From Gordonia rhizosphera NBRC 16068 (lineage in GTDB: Bacteria > Actinomycetota > Actinomycetes > Mycobacteriales > Mycobacteriaceae), in the NCBI RefSeq assembly GCF_000298195.1, contig NZ_BAHC01000115.1, positions 1 through 64,000 of the forward strand: a DNA stretch of 64,000 bases, read 5' to 3'. The notes beneath the pieces were generated by a model. It worked only from the letters and a program-made list of their open reading frames with translations. It searched no databases and was not told the DNA's origin. The translations under genes were made by a program, and so were the position numbers. This document shows positions 1-9,471 of the stretch, piece by piece; within the stretch, counting starts at the first letter, position 1; each line of letters opens with the position of its first letter.

Positions 1-252
1 GGCATCTCCGTGGGTGATACGACGTTGGGCACCGCAGTGGCGAATCTGGGATGGGACGAGGTCAGATTCCCGAAGCCGCTGTTCCACGGGGACACCATCC
101 ACGTGGTCACGGAGGTGCTGGAGTTGCGCGAGTCGAAGTCGCGTCCCGACCAGGGGATCGTGACGTTCCTGCACCAGGCGTTCAACCAGGACGAGGAGTT
201 GGTCGCCTCGTGTAAGCGAACCGGACTCCAGCGGAAGAGGCCGCAGGAATGA
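1..252 (+). CDS. MaoC-like dehydratase, C-terminal part
   Basis: Partial gene entering from the left edge; 83 residues are visible, open in frame from base 1. The fragment resembles the C-terminal part of a hot-dog-fold MaoC hydratase, with a [10 protein letters not shown] stretch typical of the (R)-enoyl-CoA hydratase/mesaconyl-CoA hydratase branch. Such proteins hydrate an enoyl-CoA in the cytoplasm. Its stop overlaps the ATG of the CitE-like gene (ATGA), so the two are translationally coupled; a MaoC/CitE pair is typical of branched-dicarboxyl-CoA (methylmalyl or citramalyl type) breakdown. The catalytic Asp/His region would lie upstream of the window, so activity cannot be judged. Confidence 0.7.
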   Translation, partial: GISVGDTTLGTAVANLGWDEVRFPKPLFHGDTIHVVTEVLELRESKSRPDQGIVTFLHQAFNQDEELVASCKRTGLQRKRPQE

Positions 253-1133
253 CCGCGCCGATCAGATCCTTTCTGTTCGTTCCCGGTGACAGTGAGAAGA
301 AGCTCGGCAAGGTCGCCGAGTCCACGGCGGATGCGGTGATCCTCGATCTCGAAGACGCGGTGAGTGGCGGCCGCAAGCCGTTGGCGCGGCAACTGGTGTC
401 GGAGTTCATCGTCGCCCAGCTCGGTGAAACCCGGTGCCCGCAATTGTGGGTGCGCGTCAATCCGCTCGGCACCGAGCATGCACTCGCCGATCTGGCGGCG
501 GTGGTGCCCGCGGTGCCGGCGGGCATCATGATTCCGAAGATCGACGGTCCTGCGGATGTGCGGCGTGTGCATCACTATTTGGAGGCGCTCGAATCCGCGA
601 ACGGAATCGCTGCAGACAGTATCCGTGTTCTTCCCGTGGCCACCGAGACCCCCATCGCCCCGTTCCGGCTCGGTGACTTCGCCGATGCGGCGATCTCCCG
701 ACTGTACGGACTGACCTGGGGTGCAGAAGATCTCAGCGCGGCACTGGGTGCATCAACGAACGTCGCGCCGTCCGGTGAATGGGCCTCGACCTACCAGATG
801 GTGCGGTCGCTGACGCTGATGGCAGCGCGCGCGGCGAACGCCGAGGCGGTCGAGACCTTGTATGTCGACATCCGCGACGACAACGGGCTCGCCGAGTCAT
901 CGCGTCGGGCACGGGTGGAGGGCTTCAGCGGACGTATCGCGATCCACCCCGCGCAAGTCGACACGATCAACGCCGCGTTCACGCCGTCCGCCGACGAGGT
1001 GGAGTTCGCCCACCGCGTCGTCGAGGCCTTCTCCGGCGATGTCGGAACCGTCGCGCTGGACGGCAAGATGCTGGACCTACCGCACCTGAAGCAGGCGCAG
1101 CGCGTACTCGCGCTCGTTGATTCCGTCAACTGA
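249..1133 (+). CDS. HpcH/HpaI aldolase, CitE-like CoA lyase
   Basis: A 294-aa protein of the HpcH/HpaI-CitE family: TIM-barrel Mg-dependent lyases that split malyl-, methylmalyl- or citramalyl-CoA esters. It starts [11 protein letters not shown], carries VILDLEDAV (metal-binding acidic strand) and a later [14 protein letters not shown] segment, all family hallmarks. Length fits stand-alone CitE-like lyases rather than citrate lyase complexes, and no citD/citF is nearby. The start overlaps the upstream maoC stop; the next gene, an acyl-CoA ligase, follows after 32 bp. A 31-bp piece near its 3' end (about 1025-1055) recurs in the fossil region at 20212-20242. Exact substrate unknown. Confidence 0.85.
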   Translation: MTAPIRSFLFVPGDSEKKLGKVAESTADAVILDLEDAVSGGRKPLARQLVSEFIVAQLGETRCPQLWVRVNPLGTEHALADLAAVVPAVPAGIMIPKIDGPADVRRVHHYLEALESANGIAADSIRVLPVATETPIAPFRLGDFADAAISRLYGLTWGAEDLSAALGASTNVAPSGEWASTYQMVRSLTLMAARAANAEAVETLYVDIRDDNGLAESSRRARVEGFSGRIAIHPAQVDTINAAFTPSADEVEFAHRVVEAFSGDVGTVALDGKMLDLPHLKQAQRVLALVDSVN

Positions 1134-1165
1134 GCCACCGACAATGTAGTTGATCTGGAGGACCA

Positions 1166-2680
1166 TTGGACGCACAGGCTTTGGCGACCTGGCTGCATCG
1201 ACGCGCGACACGAGATCCGCAGCGCCCTGCGATCACGTTCGACGGCACCACCTGGACATACGCCGACCTTCAGTCCCGTGTTGAGCGGCTCGCAACTTTT
1301 CTTCGATCTCGAGGTGTCGGTGTGGGCGACCGTGTCGCCTATCTCGGCTTCAACCATCCGTCATTCCTGGTGTCGCTGTTCGCCACCGCTCGGCTGGGTG
1401 CGGTGTTCGTGCCTCTCAACTTCCGCTTGTCTGGAGACGAAATCGCCTATCAGATGAGCGATTCCGGGAGTTCGGTGATCATTTCCGGCGCGGAACACCT
1501 CGATCTGGTCGACACTATCTCGGGAGAGTTGTCGGTGAAGGCTCGCATCACTCTCACCGAGATGCGGAGTGGGTGGGATTTCTGCGACCTTGATGCGCAC
1601 CCACGCGACAACGCGGACGAGGTCGTCGTCGACCCGGATTCGCCGGCCGCCATTCTCTACACGTCAGGTACCACCGGCCGCCCCAAGGGGGCGATCTTGA
1701 CCCACCGGAACTTCTGGACCAACAACGTGAACTGGATGCTCAGCGTCGGCTACCACGGTGGCCACGTCGCGCTCACGTCCGCACCGCTGTTCCACTCCGG
1801 CGGGATGTGCGTCATGACGCTCCCGGTGCTGATGGCCGGTGGCCACATCATTTTGCACGCACAGTTCGATGCGGCGCACCTGTTGCGCGACGTGGAGAAG
1901 TACAGTGTGACATCGCTTTTCCTGGTTCCGACGATGATGCTCTACCTCACCCAACACTGCGATTTCGCGCGCAGCGACCTGTCGACGATCGAGATCATCG
2001 TCGCCGGAGCGGCTCCCGTTCCCGAACACCTGCTGCGAACCTTTCAAGATCGTCATGTGCCCGTCAGTCAGTGCTGGGGCCTCACCGAGGCGGCGACGGG
2101 CGCGACCTTCCTGGGGACAGAGCGTGCACTCGACAAACTCGGTTCCTGCGGAACGGCCGGCATGCTCAATGAGGTCAAGCTGATCGATTTCGACGGCAAC
2201 GATCTCGAGGACGTGGATGTGCCGGGAGAGTTGTGCGTTCGGGGAGACACTGTATCCCCCGGCTACTGGAATCTTCCGGAGGCGACAGCCGACGCCCACC
2301 TTCCGGGTGGGTGGCTGCGGACAGGTGATGTCGCTTACCGGGACCCCGAAGGGTTTTTCTACATCTGCGATCGTCTCAAGGACATGGTGATCAGCGGCGG
2401 TGAGAACGTCTATCCGGCCGAGGTGGAGAACGCACTGTATGGGCATCCGGGAGTGCGTGAGGTCGCCGTCATCGGGGTACCCGATGACGAGTGGGGTGAG
2501 CGGGTCGTCGCCGTGGTGGTGCCGGAGCCGGACGCGCGCATCGAACTCGATGAGATGCGCGATTTCTTGACGGCGAAGTTGGCCCGATACAAACTGCCGC
2601 GAGAACTCCGAATCCTCGACGAGCTTCCGCGCAACACAACCGGCAAGGTGCTCAAGCACGTTCTGCGCGACAACGCGTGA
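1166..2680 (+). CDS. Class I acyl-CoA ligase (AMP-forming)
   Basis: A 504-aa ANL-superfamily ligase that activates a carboxylic acid to its CoA ester with ATP. The P-loop-like motif YTSGTTGRPKGAI is intact, as are the GWLRTGD and KDMVISGGENVYPAE motifs and the C-terminal catalytic Lys region (NTTGKVLKHVLR). I use a TTG start because CTGGAG lies about 6 bases upstream and the translation is family-like from there (ALATWLHRRA). It follows the MaoC and CitE genes, so it probably feeds that operon. The last 92 bases are duplicated as a fragment at 20243-20334. Substrate unassigned. Confidence 0.9.
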   Translation: MDAQALATWLHRRATRDPQRPAITFDGTTWTYADLQSRVERLATFLRSRGVGVGDRVAYLGFNHPSFLVSLFATARLGAVFVPLNFRLSGDEIAYQMSDSGSSVIISGAEHLDLVDTISGELSVKARITLTEMRSGWDFCDLDAHPRDNADEVVVDPDSPAAILYTSGTTGRPKGAILTHRNFWTNNVNWMLSVGYHGGHVALTSAPLFHSGGMCVMTLPVLMAGGHIILHAQFDAAHLLRDVEKYSVTSLFLVPTMMLYLTQHCDFARSDLSTIEIIVAGAAPVPEHLLRTFQDRHVPVSQCWGLTEAATGATFLGTERALDKLGSCGTAGMLNEVKLIDFDGNDLEDVDVPGELCVRGDTVSPGYWNLPEATADAHLPGGWLRTGDVAYRDPEGFFYICDRLKDMVISGGENVYPAEVENALYGHPGVREVAVIGVPDDEWGERVVAVVVPEPDARIELDEMRDFLTAKLARYKLPRELRILDELPRNTTGKVLKHVLRDNA

Positions 2681-2719
2681 GTGGTGAGTCACGTCGACAG
2701 ACCCGGTGTATGGAAAATT

Positions 2720-3700
2720 TCAGTCGCTGTCGACCGCAGTCCCTGTAGGGCCACCGAGATGCTCGGTCAGGGCGGTGCCGGCCGTCTCGAGCGCCTGCAA
2801 CCACGGCGCGTGTCCGGCGCCGGTGATCGTCACGAGTCGATTGTCCGGGACGGCGACTATCGAGTTGGCGGCGGCACCGGGCGTGAGGAAGATGTCTCCT
2901 TCGCCCCAGATCATCAGAACCTTCTGCTGAATCCGGGATAGGTCGGTACCCCTCAACTGCACCTCGGATCGCACCGACCACCGGATGAGTGCGCGGAAGT
3001 AGCTCGCGATGCTCGCCGCGTTGGCGGTGCGATCCGCGATCGAGCGCAAGGCTGTGACAAGTTCTGGGGCGGCCTCGCGGAGTGCCCCCGCTCCCAGGGT
3101 GAGATCATTGTTGCGTTGGAAGGCCCTGTCCGACATCGGCATCGACAACAGTTTCGGCCCCACTCGAGGCACGGCCAGAATGCGCATCGTCGGGATCGGG
3201 GTCACCCCACCGAGCGAGGCGCCAGGCGCACCGAGCAGCGCGACCCGGCGAATACGTGCCGGGTTGTCCAGCGCGGAGTAGAGCGAGAACTGTCCACCGA
3301 GCGAGTGGCCGACGATGTCGACCTGCTCGACGTCGAGAGCGTCGAGCGCGGAGTCGATCACCGCGTACACGTGCGCGCGCAGGGCAATCGTCTTGGACAA
3401 GACGTGCGCGTCGGATAAGCCATGGCCGGGCCAGTCGAGCGCGATGACGCGCCGATCCGCCAGATAGGGGAGCAGGGGCGCCGCGAGAACGTTCGCGGAC
3501 GCTATGCCGTGCAGCAGCAGTACCGGGATCGGGTCGTCCACTGGACCGAATTCCCTGACCCGGACACGGAGGTGGCCGACTCCGCCATCGACCGTGATGT
3601 AGCGGTCCCGACCTGACGCGCCGTACGCACGATATGCGACGCCCTCGGCAACTCGAATTCGCTCGTCGACGTTGGCGGATTCGGGATCTGTTCTCGTCAT
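2720..3700 (-). CDS. Alpha/beta hydrolase
   Basis: A 326-aa alpha/beta-fold hydrolase. The oxyanion strand VLLLHGIAS, the nucleophile elbow GHSLGG, the acid segment WGEGDIFL and the late GAGHAPW histidine form a complete Ser-Asp-His triad. The ATG at 3700 overlaps the stop of the upstream WS/DGAT gene by 4 bp, so the two are one operon. With a wax ester/triacylglycerol synthase as partner, an esterase or lipase role in neutral-lipid turnover is a reasonable inference. Substrate is not determined; no signal peptide is seen, so it is likely cytoplasmic or lipid-droplet associated. Confidence 0.85.
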   Translation of the reverse strand: MTRTDPESANVDERIRVAEGVAYRAYGASGRDRYITVDGGVGHLRVRVREFGPVDDPIPVLLLHGIASANVLAAPLLPYLADRRVIALDWPGHGLSDAHVLSKTIALRAHVYAVIDSALDALDVEQVDIVGHSLGGQFSLYSALDNPARIRRVALLGAPGASLGGVTPIPTMRILAVPRVGPKLLSMPMSDRAFQRNNDLTLGAGALREAAPELVTALRSIADRTANAASIASYFRALIRWSVRSEVQLRGTDLSRIQQKVLMIWGEGDIFLTPGAAANSIVAVPDNRLVTITGAGHAPWLQALETAGTALTEHLGGPTGTAVDSD

Positions 3701-5118
3701 CGGGAGTCCTCCGCGGTCAGGGCCAGCACTTCGTCGAATCCTTCGGTGAGTGCCTTCTCGAAGGTATCCGCGTCTGGAAAGCACTGCGGGTCAACGTTGA
3801 TTCCCAAGCAGCACACATCACCGTAGGTGATCATCGCGACCATCATCGCCACACCTGGACGGGGTCCGAGCGGATAGGTGCGGGTCACCTGTGCGCCGGC
3901 CAAGCTCACCGACTCCGTCAGTCCTCGGATGTTGGAGATCTGCACGTCGGAACTGGCGGTCAGATTTGCCGAGAGTTCAATGATGAGTGGGGTCGGGAGC
4001 CTGGTCAGTGCGGGGGACAGTTGATCCAGAAAGCCGATGGCGGGTTCTTCACGCGCCCGCAGGACGTGTTCGCGGACGGTGTGTATCCGCACGGCCGGGT
4101 CGTGCTCGGCTCCCGGAGCGGCGAAACGGATGCCCGCGAATCTGTTTCCGCCGAGCGGATCGTTCTCACGACGCAGGCTCACGGGCATCGCGACCACGAC
4201 ACGCTCGGAGGCGACCTCGCCGACGAGTTCGTGGTATCGGCGAACGCCTCCGAGGATGGCGGCGACAAACGCGTCGTTGACCGACCCGCCGACTGCTGCG
4301 CTCGCGGCCTTCAGTTCGTGCAGTGGTATGTCGAGCGTGGACAATCGGTGCCCCGAGCTCCGGGTCGACAGGACCGCGGAGACATCTCCCTCGGGATTCT
4401 GCAGCATTCGGGTAAGCGAGCGGACATAGCGTGACGCGCTCCCGATCGACTCGATGGGATTGGCTGCGGTGTGGACCGCTGTGCCCACCCCGGTGCGCGT
4501 GAGCTTGAGTGCGTTGGCCGGGTTCAACGCCGACCGTGCGGCGTCGACCATCAGTCCGCCGGTGGTGAACCCCCGTCGAGGGTGTTGCGCCGCGGGTGCG
4601 GTTCGCCCGCCACTGACATGGGCGAGTCGTAGGAGTTGGATCAGGCCCATACCGTCGGACAGACTGTGATGACAGCGGAATCCCATGGCCGCTTTGCCGT
4701 CTTCGAGGCCGGTGAAGAGGATGACCTCCCACGGCGGCTTCGAGCGATCCATGACCCGGTCCCATTCGACTTCGCATTGCTCGAGCAGCTGGCGATGCGT
4801 GCCCGGCGCCGAGATCGGAACCCGACGGACATGATCGGCGACGTCGAATGCCGCGTACGGTGACCATACTGGCTGGACCACCGGGATACTCGGTTCGACC
4901 ACCCGGTCCCGCAGCCGCGGGATTCTCTGCGCGGTTCGCGCGACGGCCTCCCTGAACCTGTGCCAATCGGGTTCGCTGTCGAGCGTCTCGAGCAGCATGC
5001 CGGTGGACCTGGTCCGACGATCCGTCTCGGCGCGCCACATCAGGGCCTCCCACGCCGACATCTGCGCGGGACCACCCCAGTCGTTGGCTTCGTCACTCAC
5101 TTCGCGAAAATGTTCCAT
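3697..5118 (-). CDS. WS/DGAT wax ester synthase/diacylglycerol acyltransferase
   Basis: A 473-aa member of the bacterial bifunctional wax ester synthase/acyl-CoA:diacylglycerol acyltransferase family (Tgs/AtfA). The active-site motif HHxxxDG is present as HHSLSDG at residues 150-156, and the N-terminal WGGPAQMSAWEALMWR resembles the family start. It would transfer acyl groups from acyl-CoA to diacylglycerol or fatty alcohols at the membrane, making storage lipid. It is first of a two-gene minus-strand operon with the hydrolase at 2720, and divergent from the phosphatidate-pathway genes starting at 5211, which would supply its diacylglycerol. Confidence 0.9.
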   Translation of the reverse strand: MEHFREVSDEANDWGGPAQMSAWEALMWRAETDRRTRSTGMLLETLDSEPDWHRFREAVARTAQRIPRLRDRVVEPSIPVVQPVWSPYAAFDVADHVRRVPISAPGTHRQLLEQCEVEWDRVMDRSKPPWEVILFTGLEDGKAAMGFRCHHSLSDGMGLIQLLRLAHVSGGRTAPAAQHPRRGFTTGGLMVDAARSALNPANALKLTRTGVGTAVHTAANPIESIGSASRYVRSLTRMLQNPEGDVSAVLSTRSSGHRLSTLDIPLHELKAASAAVGGSVNDAFVAAILGGVRRYHELVGEVASERVVVAMPVSLRRENDPLGGNRFAGIRFAAPGAEHDPAVRIHTVREHVLRAREEPAIGFLDQLSPALTRLPTPLIIELSANLTASSDVQISNIRGLTESVSLAGAQVTRTYPLGPRPGVAMMVAMITYGDVCCLGINVDPQCFPDADTFEKALTEGFDEVLALTAEDSR

Positions 5119-5120
5119 CT

Positions 5121-5152
5121 AAGGTCTCCAAATAGTATGGTTGGACCAAATA
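5121..5152. promoter_or_regulatory. Candidate operator between divergent lipid genes
   Basis: In the 92-bp divergent gap between the WS/DGAT gene (start 5118) and the HAD-PlsC gene (start 5211) lies the inverted repeat TTGGACCAA (5141-5149). CCAAATA is also repeated directly at 5128-5134 and 5146-5152. It is AT-rich compared with its surroundings and could bind a regulator of both directions. The binding protein is unknown. Confidence 0.4.
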
Positions 5153-5210
5153 TAGCAAGACGATATGCACGCGGGAGCATTTTCGAGCCCCGCACGAAAG
5201 CGAGACCAGC

Positions 5211-6698
5211 ATGACGCTCGATGACGAGCTCCAAGAAATCCGCCGATCTCCGGCCGGACCCAAGGTCGCGGCCTTCTTTGACTTCGACGGCACGCTGATC
5301 GATGGCTACTCGGCTGAGGCGCTCTATTCGGAGAGGTTGCGGAACTTCGAGGTGGGTGTGCCCGAACTGGTGTCCACTGTCAGAACCATGCTCGGTCCCA
5401 CGATGTCCGAGGAGCAGTTCGGCCGGCTACTCAGCACGGGCGTGGCCGGGTGGGAGGGACGACAGGCCTCCGACATCGAGGAACTCGGCGAGCGTCTCTT
5501 CGCGCAAGGAATCGCGGGCCAGTTGTTCCACGAAGCATGGCGATTGGTGAAGGCGCACCAACGCCGCGGTCACACTATTGTGATCGCGACGTCGGCCACA
5601 AGGCTTCAGGTTGCTCCGCTGGCCCGAGAAATCGGCGTCGATCACGTGTTGTGCACCGAGTTGGAGGAACACGACGGCGTGCTCACCGGTCGGGTGGCAG
5701 GTCGGCCACCGTGGGGTGAGGGCAAGGCCGACGCGGTGAAAGAATTTGCCCAGAACGCCGGGATCAACCTCGCCAAGTCCTACGCGTACGCAAACGGGGA
5801 CGAAGATGTGCCGTTCCTCGCGGCGGTCGGCAAGGCACGGGTGGTGAACCCGCAGGATGATCTTGCGCGGGTCGCCAATGAGCGTGACTGGCCCACCATT
5901 GAAATGCGTAGGGGTACTGGCCGATTGAATCCGTTGCCAGCGGTGAGGACGGCCGCGATGTACGGCGCGCTGGTCGGATCGAGTGTGGCAGGTGTAGCGA
6001 TCGGCGTGCTCACCGGCCGCCGACGACGCGGAATTGACTTTGCCACTTCACTGTTTGCGCAATTGGCCTCAGCTCTGGGCGACGTCGACGTCGAGGTGAT
6101 CGGAGAGAAGAACGCGTGGTCGCACCGGCCCGCCGTGTTCCTGATCAACCATCAGAGCTCGCTGATCGATCTGTTGGTCACGACGTGGCTGTTGCGGGGA
6201 GGTTTCACCGCTGTCGCCAAGCGCGAACTCGCTGATGTTCCAGTGCTGGGTCAGATCTTGACGATGGCCGAGTTCGCCTTCGTGGATCGGGGTGATTCGG
6301 AACGGGCGAGGGACGCGATGGCCGAGGCGAAGCGGCGTCTCGATGACGGCGTGTCGATCGTGATCTCCCCCGAGGGAACCCGGTCGCTCACTCCCCAGGT
6401 CGGTGAGTTCAAGAAGGGTGCGTTTCACCTCGCCTCGCAGGCTGGGGTCCCGATTGTGCCGGTGGTGATCCGCAATGCGGGTGAACTGATGTGGCGCAAC
6501 GCCAAGACGACCCGCAACGGAACGGTTCAGGTTGTCGTTCACGAGCCGATCCCGACGGTGGGCTTTCAGAAGTCGGATATCGATCGCACCGTCCGTGAGG
6601 TTCATGATCTCTATGTCGAGACCCTCGAGAACTGGCCTGAGGATGGCACCGCCGCGACGACTGTCGCTCTGACGCAGACGGGGGCCAAGGCTCAATGA
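5211..6698 (+). CDS. HAD phosphatase-PlsC acyltransferase fusion
   Basis: A 495-aa two-domain protein. Residues about 20-220 are a HAD-IB hydrolase (DFDGT at 24-28, ATSATR, later GDEDVPFL), like phosphoserine-phosphatase relatives. A hydrophobic stretch near 240-265 follows (AMYGALVGSSVAGVAIGVLTG, shortened here). Residues about 280-480 are a 1-acylglycerol-3-phosphate acyltransferase with NHQSSLID (His about 314, Asp about 319) and EGTRS near 388. It would acylate lysophosphatidate and may also dephosphorylate a lipid or other phosphate. The fusion is known in mycobacteria and relatives. Its stop overlaps the next gene by 4 bp. Confidence 0.9.
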   Translation: MTLDDELQEIRRSPAGPKVAAFFDFDGTLIDGYSAEALYSERLRNFEVGVPELVSTVRTMLGPTMSEEQFGRLLSTGVAGWEGRQASDIEELGERLFAQGIAGQLFHEAWRLVKAHQRRGHTIVIATSATRLQVAPLAREIGVDHVLCTELEEHDGVLTGRVAGRPPWGEGKADAVKEFAQNAGINLAKSYAYANGDEDVPFLAAVGKARVVNPQDDLARVANERDWPTIEMRRGTGRLNPLPAVRTAAMYGALVGSSVAGVAIGVLTGRRRRGIDFATSLFAQLASALGDVDVEVIGEKNAWSHRPAVFLINHQSSLIDLLVTTWLLRGGFTAVAKRELADVPVLGQILTMAEFAFVDRGDSERARDAMAEAKRRLDDGVSIVISPEGTRSLTPQVGEFKKGAFHLASQAGVPIVPVVIRNAGELMWRNAKTTRNGTVQVVVHEPIPTVGFQKSDIDRTVREVHDLYVETLENWPEDGTAATTVALTQTGAKAQ

Positions 6699-8590
6699 CA
6701 CGCACCTCGATCCCATTCAGGAAGATCGTCGGCAACCTGACGGGCCGCCGCGCTGATCCGCCGATTGTTCGCGCCGTTCTCGACGATTCGGATTTCAACA
6801 ATGAGGCCGCTGAACTCGCTGCGCGCCTGAATGTTCCACTCGAGGAGGTCCTCAGCGAGGTCCATGAGCACCTGGGCGAGATGGCGGCGAGTCACAGTGA
6901 CGCGGTGCTCACCCAATGGCATCGGCTGGGACGGTGGATGCTGCGCGGATTCGACCGACTCGTCGACGAGGAGGCCATCGCCAACCTGCGGGCGCTCGAT
7001 CGTGAACACTCCCTGGTGTTCCTGATCTCGCATCGGTCCTACTTGGATGAGTGGGCATTCCCGAGCGCGTTGACCGAACTCGGGGTGCGCGCTCCGTTCG
7101 GATTCGCCGGTGCCAACCTCAACTTCTTCCCACTCGGCACGATTGCGCGTCGAACCGGGATCGTGCACATCCGCCGAACCACGTCGGATGCGCCCGTGTA
7201 CAAGTTGGCGTTGCGGCGCTTCATGCGGCAGCTGGTCGCGGACCGGGCCAACATGATCTGGTCGATCGAGGGCGGTCGGTCCCGGACGGGCAAACTGCGA
7301 CCCCCGCGACTGGGTCTGCTTCGATACGTGGCCGACGCGGTGGATATGCAGGAAGGGTCGTCCGACGTCCTGTTGGTCCCCGTATCCCTTCTCTACGATC
7401 AGTTGCCGGCACACGAGGCGGAGCTGATGACCGCCGAGGCGCGCGGCCAGGGAAAGACCCCAGAAGACCTGTCCTGGTTCGTCGGATATCTCCGCGGTCT
7501 CCGAGATCGACTGGGACGCATCTATATCGACATCGGAGAGCCGATCGAGCTCGGTACCCGGCTGCATCAGCTGAGGGACGAGTCCGCGGAGTCCACCGCG
7601 ATCGAGCGGGTTGCTGTCGAGGTGTCGCACAACATCAACACCGCCACTCCGATCACACCGACCGCAGCTGTGTGCATCGCGCTGCTGGCCGCAGACCGCG
7701 CGCTGACTCTCGACGAGGTCATCCGTACCGTCGCTCCCCTGGCGAACTATCTCGCCGCCCGGAACTGGCCGACGGCCGGTGCCGCCAATCTGACAGATCG
7801 TTCGACCGTCCGGCGGGCGCTCCAAGATCTGGATCGTTCGGCTGTGCTGACGAGTTTCCAAGGTGACACCACCGTGTGGTCGATCGAGCCATCCCAGCAC
7901 CTTGTCGCGGCGATATACCGTAACAGTGCCATCCACGCTCTGGTCGAGCGCGCGATCCTCGAGGTTGCGCTCCAGGCGCTCAGTGAACAGTCCGACTCGA
8001 GTGTGATCGATTGCGCGCTTGGGTTGCGCGACATGCTGAAGTTCGAGTTCTTCTTCGCTGGGCGCGATAAGTTCGTCGAGTCGCTCCAGCGCGAGTTGGA
8101 GATTCTGCCGGGTGCCGATGGGGCGAAACTGGCGACACTCGACAGCGATACCGCCTCGGCAGCGCTGGCGAGCGCCGATCTTCTGCTCGCACCGCTTGTG
8201 CTTCGTCCGTTCATCGAGGCGTACGCAGTGGTGGCCAGCCAGCTTGTCGATCTCGGAGACGCCTCCGAGATCGACGAAAGTTGGTTCATCGAAAGGTGTT
8301 TGGTTCGTTCGAGACAGTGGGCGCTGCAGCGTCGGAACCTCAGTGAAGAGTCGACGTCGACCGAAATGTTCCGCACCGCTATCAAACTCGCTCGCCGTCG
8401 TGGTCTGTTCTATTCGCCTGCGGGCGATCTCGCTCAGCGACGACACGACTTCGATGAGGAGGTCCGGCTGGTGCGCGAGCGAATCGGCCGACTCGGCGAG
8501 CGAGTTCTCGGCGCACCCTCGGACGGTTCGGTCGTGTGCCAACCAGTAGACGCGAACATCACCTACCTCAACAAGTTAGGACGTGAATGA
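6695..8590 (+). CDS. Glycerol-3-phosphate 1-O-acyltransferase, PlsB-like
   Basis: A 631-aa protein of the PlsB/GPAT family that puts the first acyl chain on glycerol-3-phosphate at the membrane. Block I HRSYLD spans residues 113-118, followed by GFAGANLNFFPLG and IRRTTSD, and then the EGGRSRTGK block. It is shorter than E. coli PlsB (about 800 aa), as usual for actinobacterial versions. Overlaps of 4 bp on both sides place it in one operon with the HAD-PlsC fusion and the lipase-like gene; together they make and turn over acylglycerols. The convergent gpsA would supply its substrate. Confidence 0.9.
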   Translation: MTRTSIPFRKIVGNLTGRRADPPIVRAVLDDSDFNNEAAELAARLNVPLEEVLSEVHEHLGEMAASHSDAVLTQWHRLGRWMLRGFDRLVDEEAIANLRALDREHSLVFLISHRSYLDEWAFPSALTELGVRAPFGFAGANLNFFPLGTIARRTGIVHIRRTTSDAPVYKLALRRFMRQLVADRANMIWSIEGGRSRTGKLRPPRLGLLRYVADAVDMQEGSSDVLLVPVSLLYDQLPAHEAELMTAEARGQGKTPEDLSWFVGYLRGLRDRLGRIYIDIGEPIELGTRLHQLRDESAESTAIERVAVEVSHNINTATPITPTAAVCIALLAADRALTLDEVIRTVAPLANYLAARNWPTAGAANLTDRSTVRRALQDLDRSAVLTSFQGDTTVWSIEPSQHLVAAIYRNSAIHALVERAILEVALQALSEQSDSSVIDCALGLRDMLKFEFFFAGRDKFVESLQRELEILPGADGAKLATLDSDTASAALASADLLLAPLVLRPFIEAYAVVASQLVDLGDASEIDESWFIERCLVRSRQWALQRRNLSEESTSTEMFRTAIKLARRRGLFYSPAGDLAQRRHDFDEEVRLVRERIGRLGERVLGAPSDGSVVCQPVDANITYLNKLGRE

Positions 8591-9471
8591 GCTTGACCAC
8601 CACACGGTTCACCTTCACCGACCACGCGGGGGTCGAACTCGCCGCACAGAAATGGGAGCCCACGGGACAGCCAGTAGCCGCGGTGCAACTCATGCATGGC
8701 ATGGGGGAGCATCTGGGCCGCTATCAACACGTCATCGACGCCTTCACCTCGGCCGGCCTTGTCGTCTACGGCTACGACCAGCGCGGACACGGTCGCAGCA
8801 TCGGAACAGGTACGCCCGGCGAGATCGGCGAGGACGGTTGGGGGGACCTGGTTGACGACATCGGGGACTTCGCTCGACTGGTGCGCCAACACGAACCCGG
8901 CCGCAAACTCGTTCTCGTCGGGCACAGCATGGGTTCCTTCGCCTCTCTGCAATACTTGCTGAAAGACAGCACGAGTCACGACGCCATCGCGCTGACCGGT
9001 ACGGCCGCGCTCGACCTTCTGGAGCCGGCGCTCGATCTCGACGCGCCTCTGGATCTGGCGATGTTCAACGCCGGGTTCCAACCTCCGCGCACGGACTACG
9101 ACTGGCTCAGCCGCGATGACTCGATGGTCGATGCGTATATCGAGGACCCACTGTGTGGCTTCGGCCTCGATACCGGAGCGGCGCGCAGCATGTTCGTCGG
9201 ATCTCGGGCCCTGGGTGATGCCGAGGTCGTCGCCGGGATACGCCCGGAACTGCCGTTCTATCTTGCCGTCGGAGACAAGGATCCGGTGAATGGAGGGCTG
9301 GCGCTGTTCCATCCGCTGGTGGAGCGTCTGCGAGCAGCAGGGGTCACCGACGTCACCACCCGTGTTTATCCCGACGCGCGGCACGAGATTCTCAACGAGA
9401 CCAATCGCCAACAGGTGATCGCGGATCTCATCGAGTGGGTCACCGATCGAATCGGTTCTGCGGCAAACTGA
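8587..9471 (+). CDS. Monoacylglycerol lipase-like alpha/beta hydrolase
   Basis: A 294-aa serine hydrolase similar in layout to bacterial monoacylglycerol lipases: VQLMHGMGEHLGRY near residues 33-47, YDQRGHGRS, nucleophile GHSMGS with Ser114, and a C-terminal PDARHEILNE carrying the catalytic His. The Asp is probably in VGDKDPV. Its start overlaps the PlsB-like stop by 4 bp. The gene ends flush against the convergent gpsA stop, the two stop codons forming TGATCA. Probable role is hydrolysis of monoacylglycerols or lysolipids. No secretion signal is visible. Confidence 0.87.
   Translation: MSLTTTRFTFTDHAGVELAAQKWEPTGQPVAAVQLMHGMGEHLGRYQHVIDAFTSAGLVVYGYDQRGHGRSIGTGTPGEIGEDGWGDLVDDIGDFARLVRQHEPGRKLVLVGHSMGSFASLQYLLKDSTSHDAIALTGTAALDLLEPALDLDAPLDLAMFNAGFQPPRTDYDWLSRDDSMVDAYIEDPLCGFGLDTGAARSMFVGSRALGDAEVVAGIRPELPFYLAVGDKDPVNGGLALFHPLVERLRAAGVTDVTTRVYPDARHEILNETNRQQVIADLIEWVTDRIGSAAN

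Noticed and set aside
6692-8542. 616-aa open frame opposite the PlsB-like gene
   Set aside because: Antisense shadow of a well-supported gene; low-complexity Arg/Gln-rich translation with no family resemblance.
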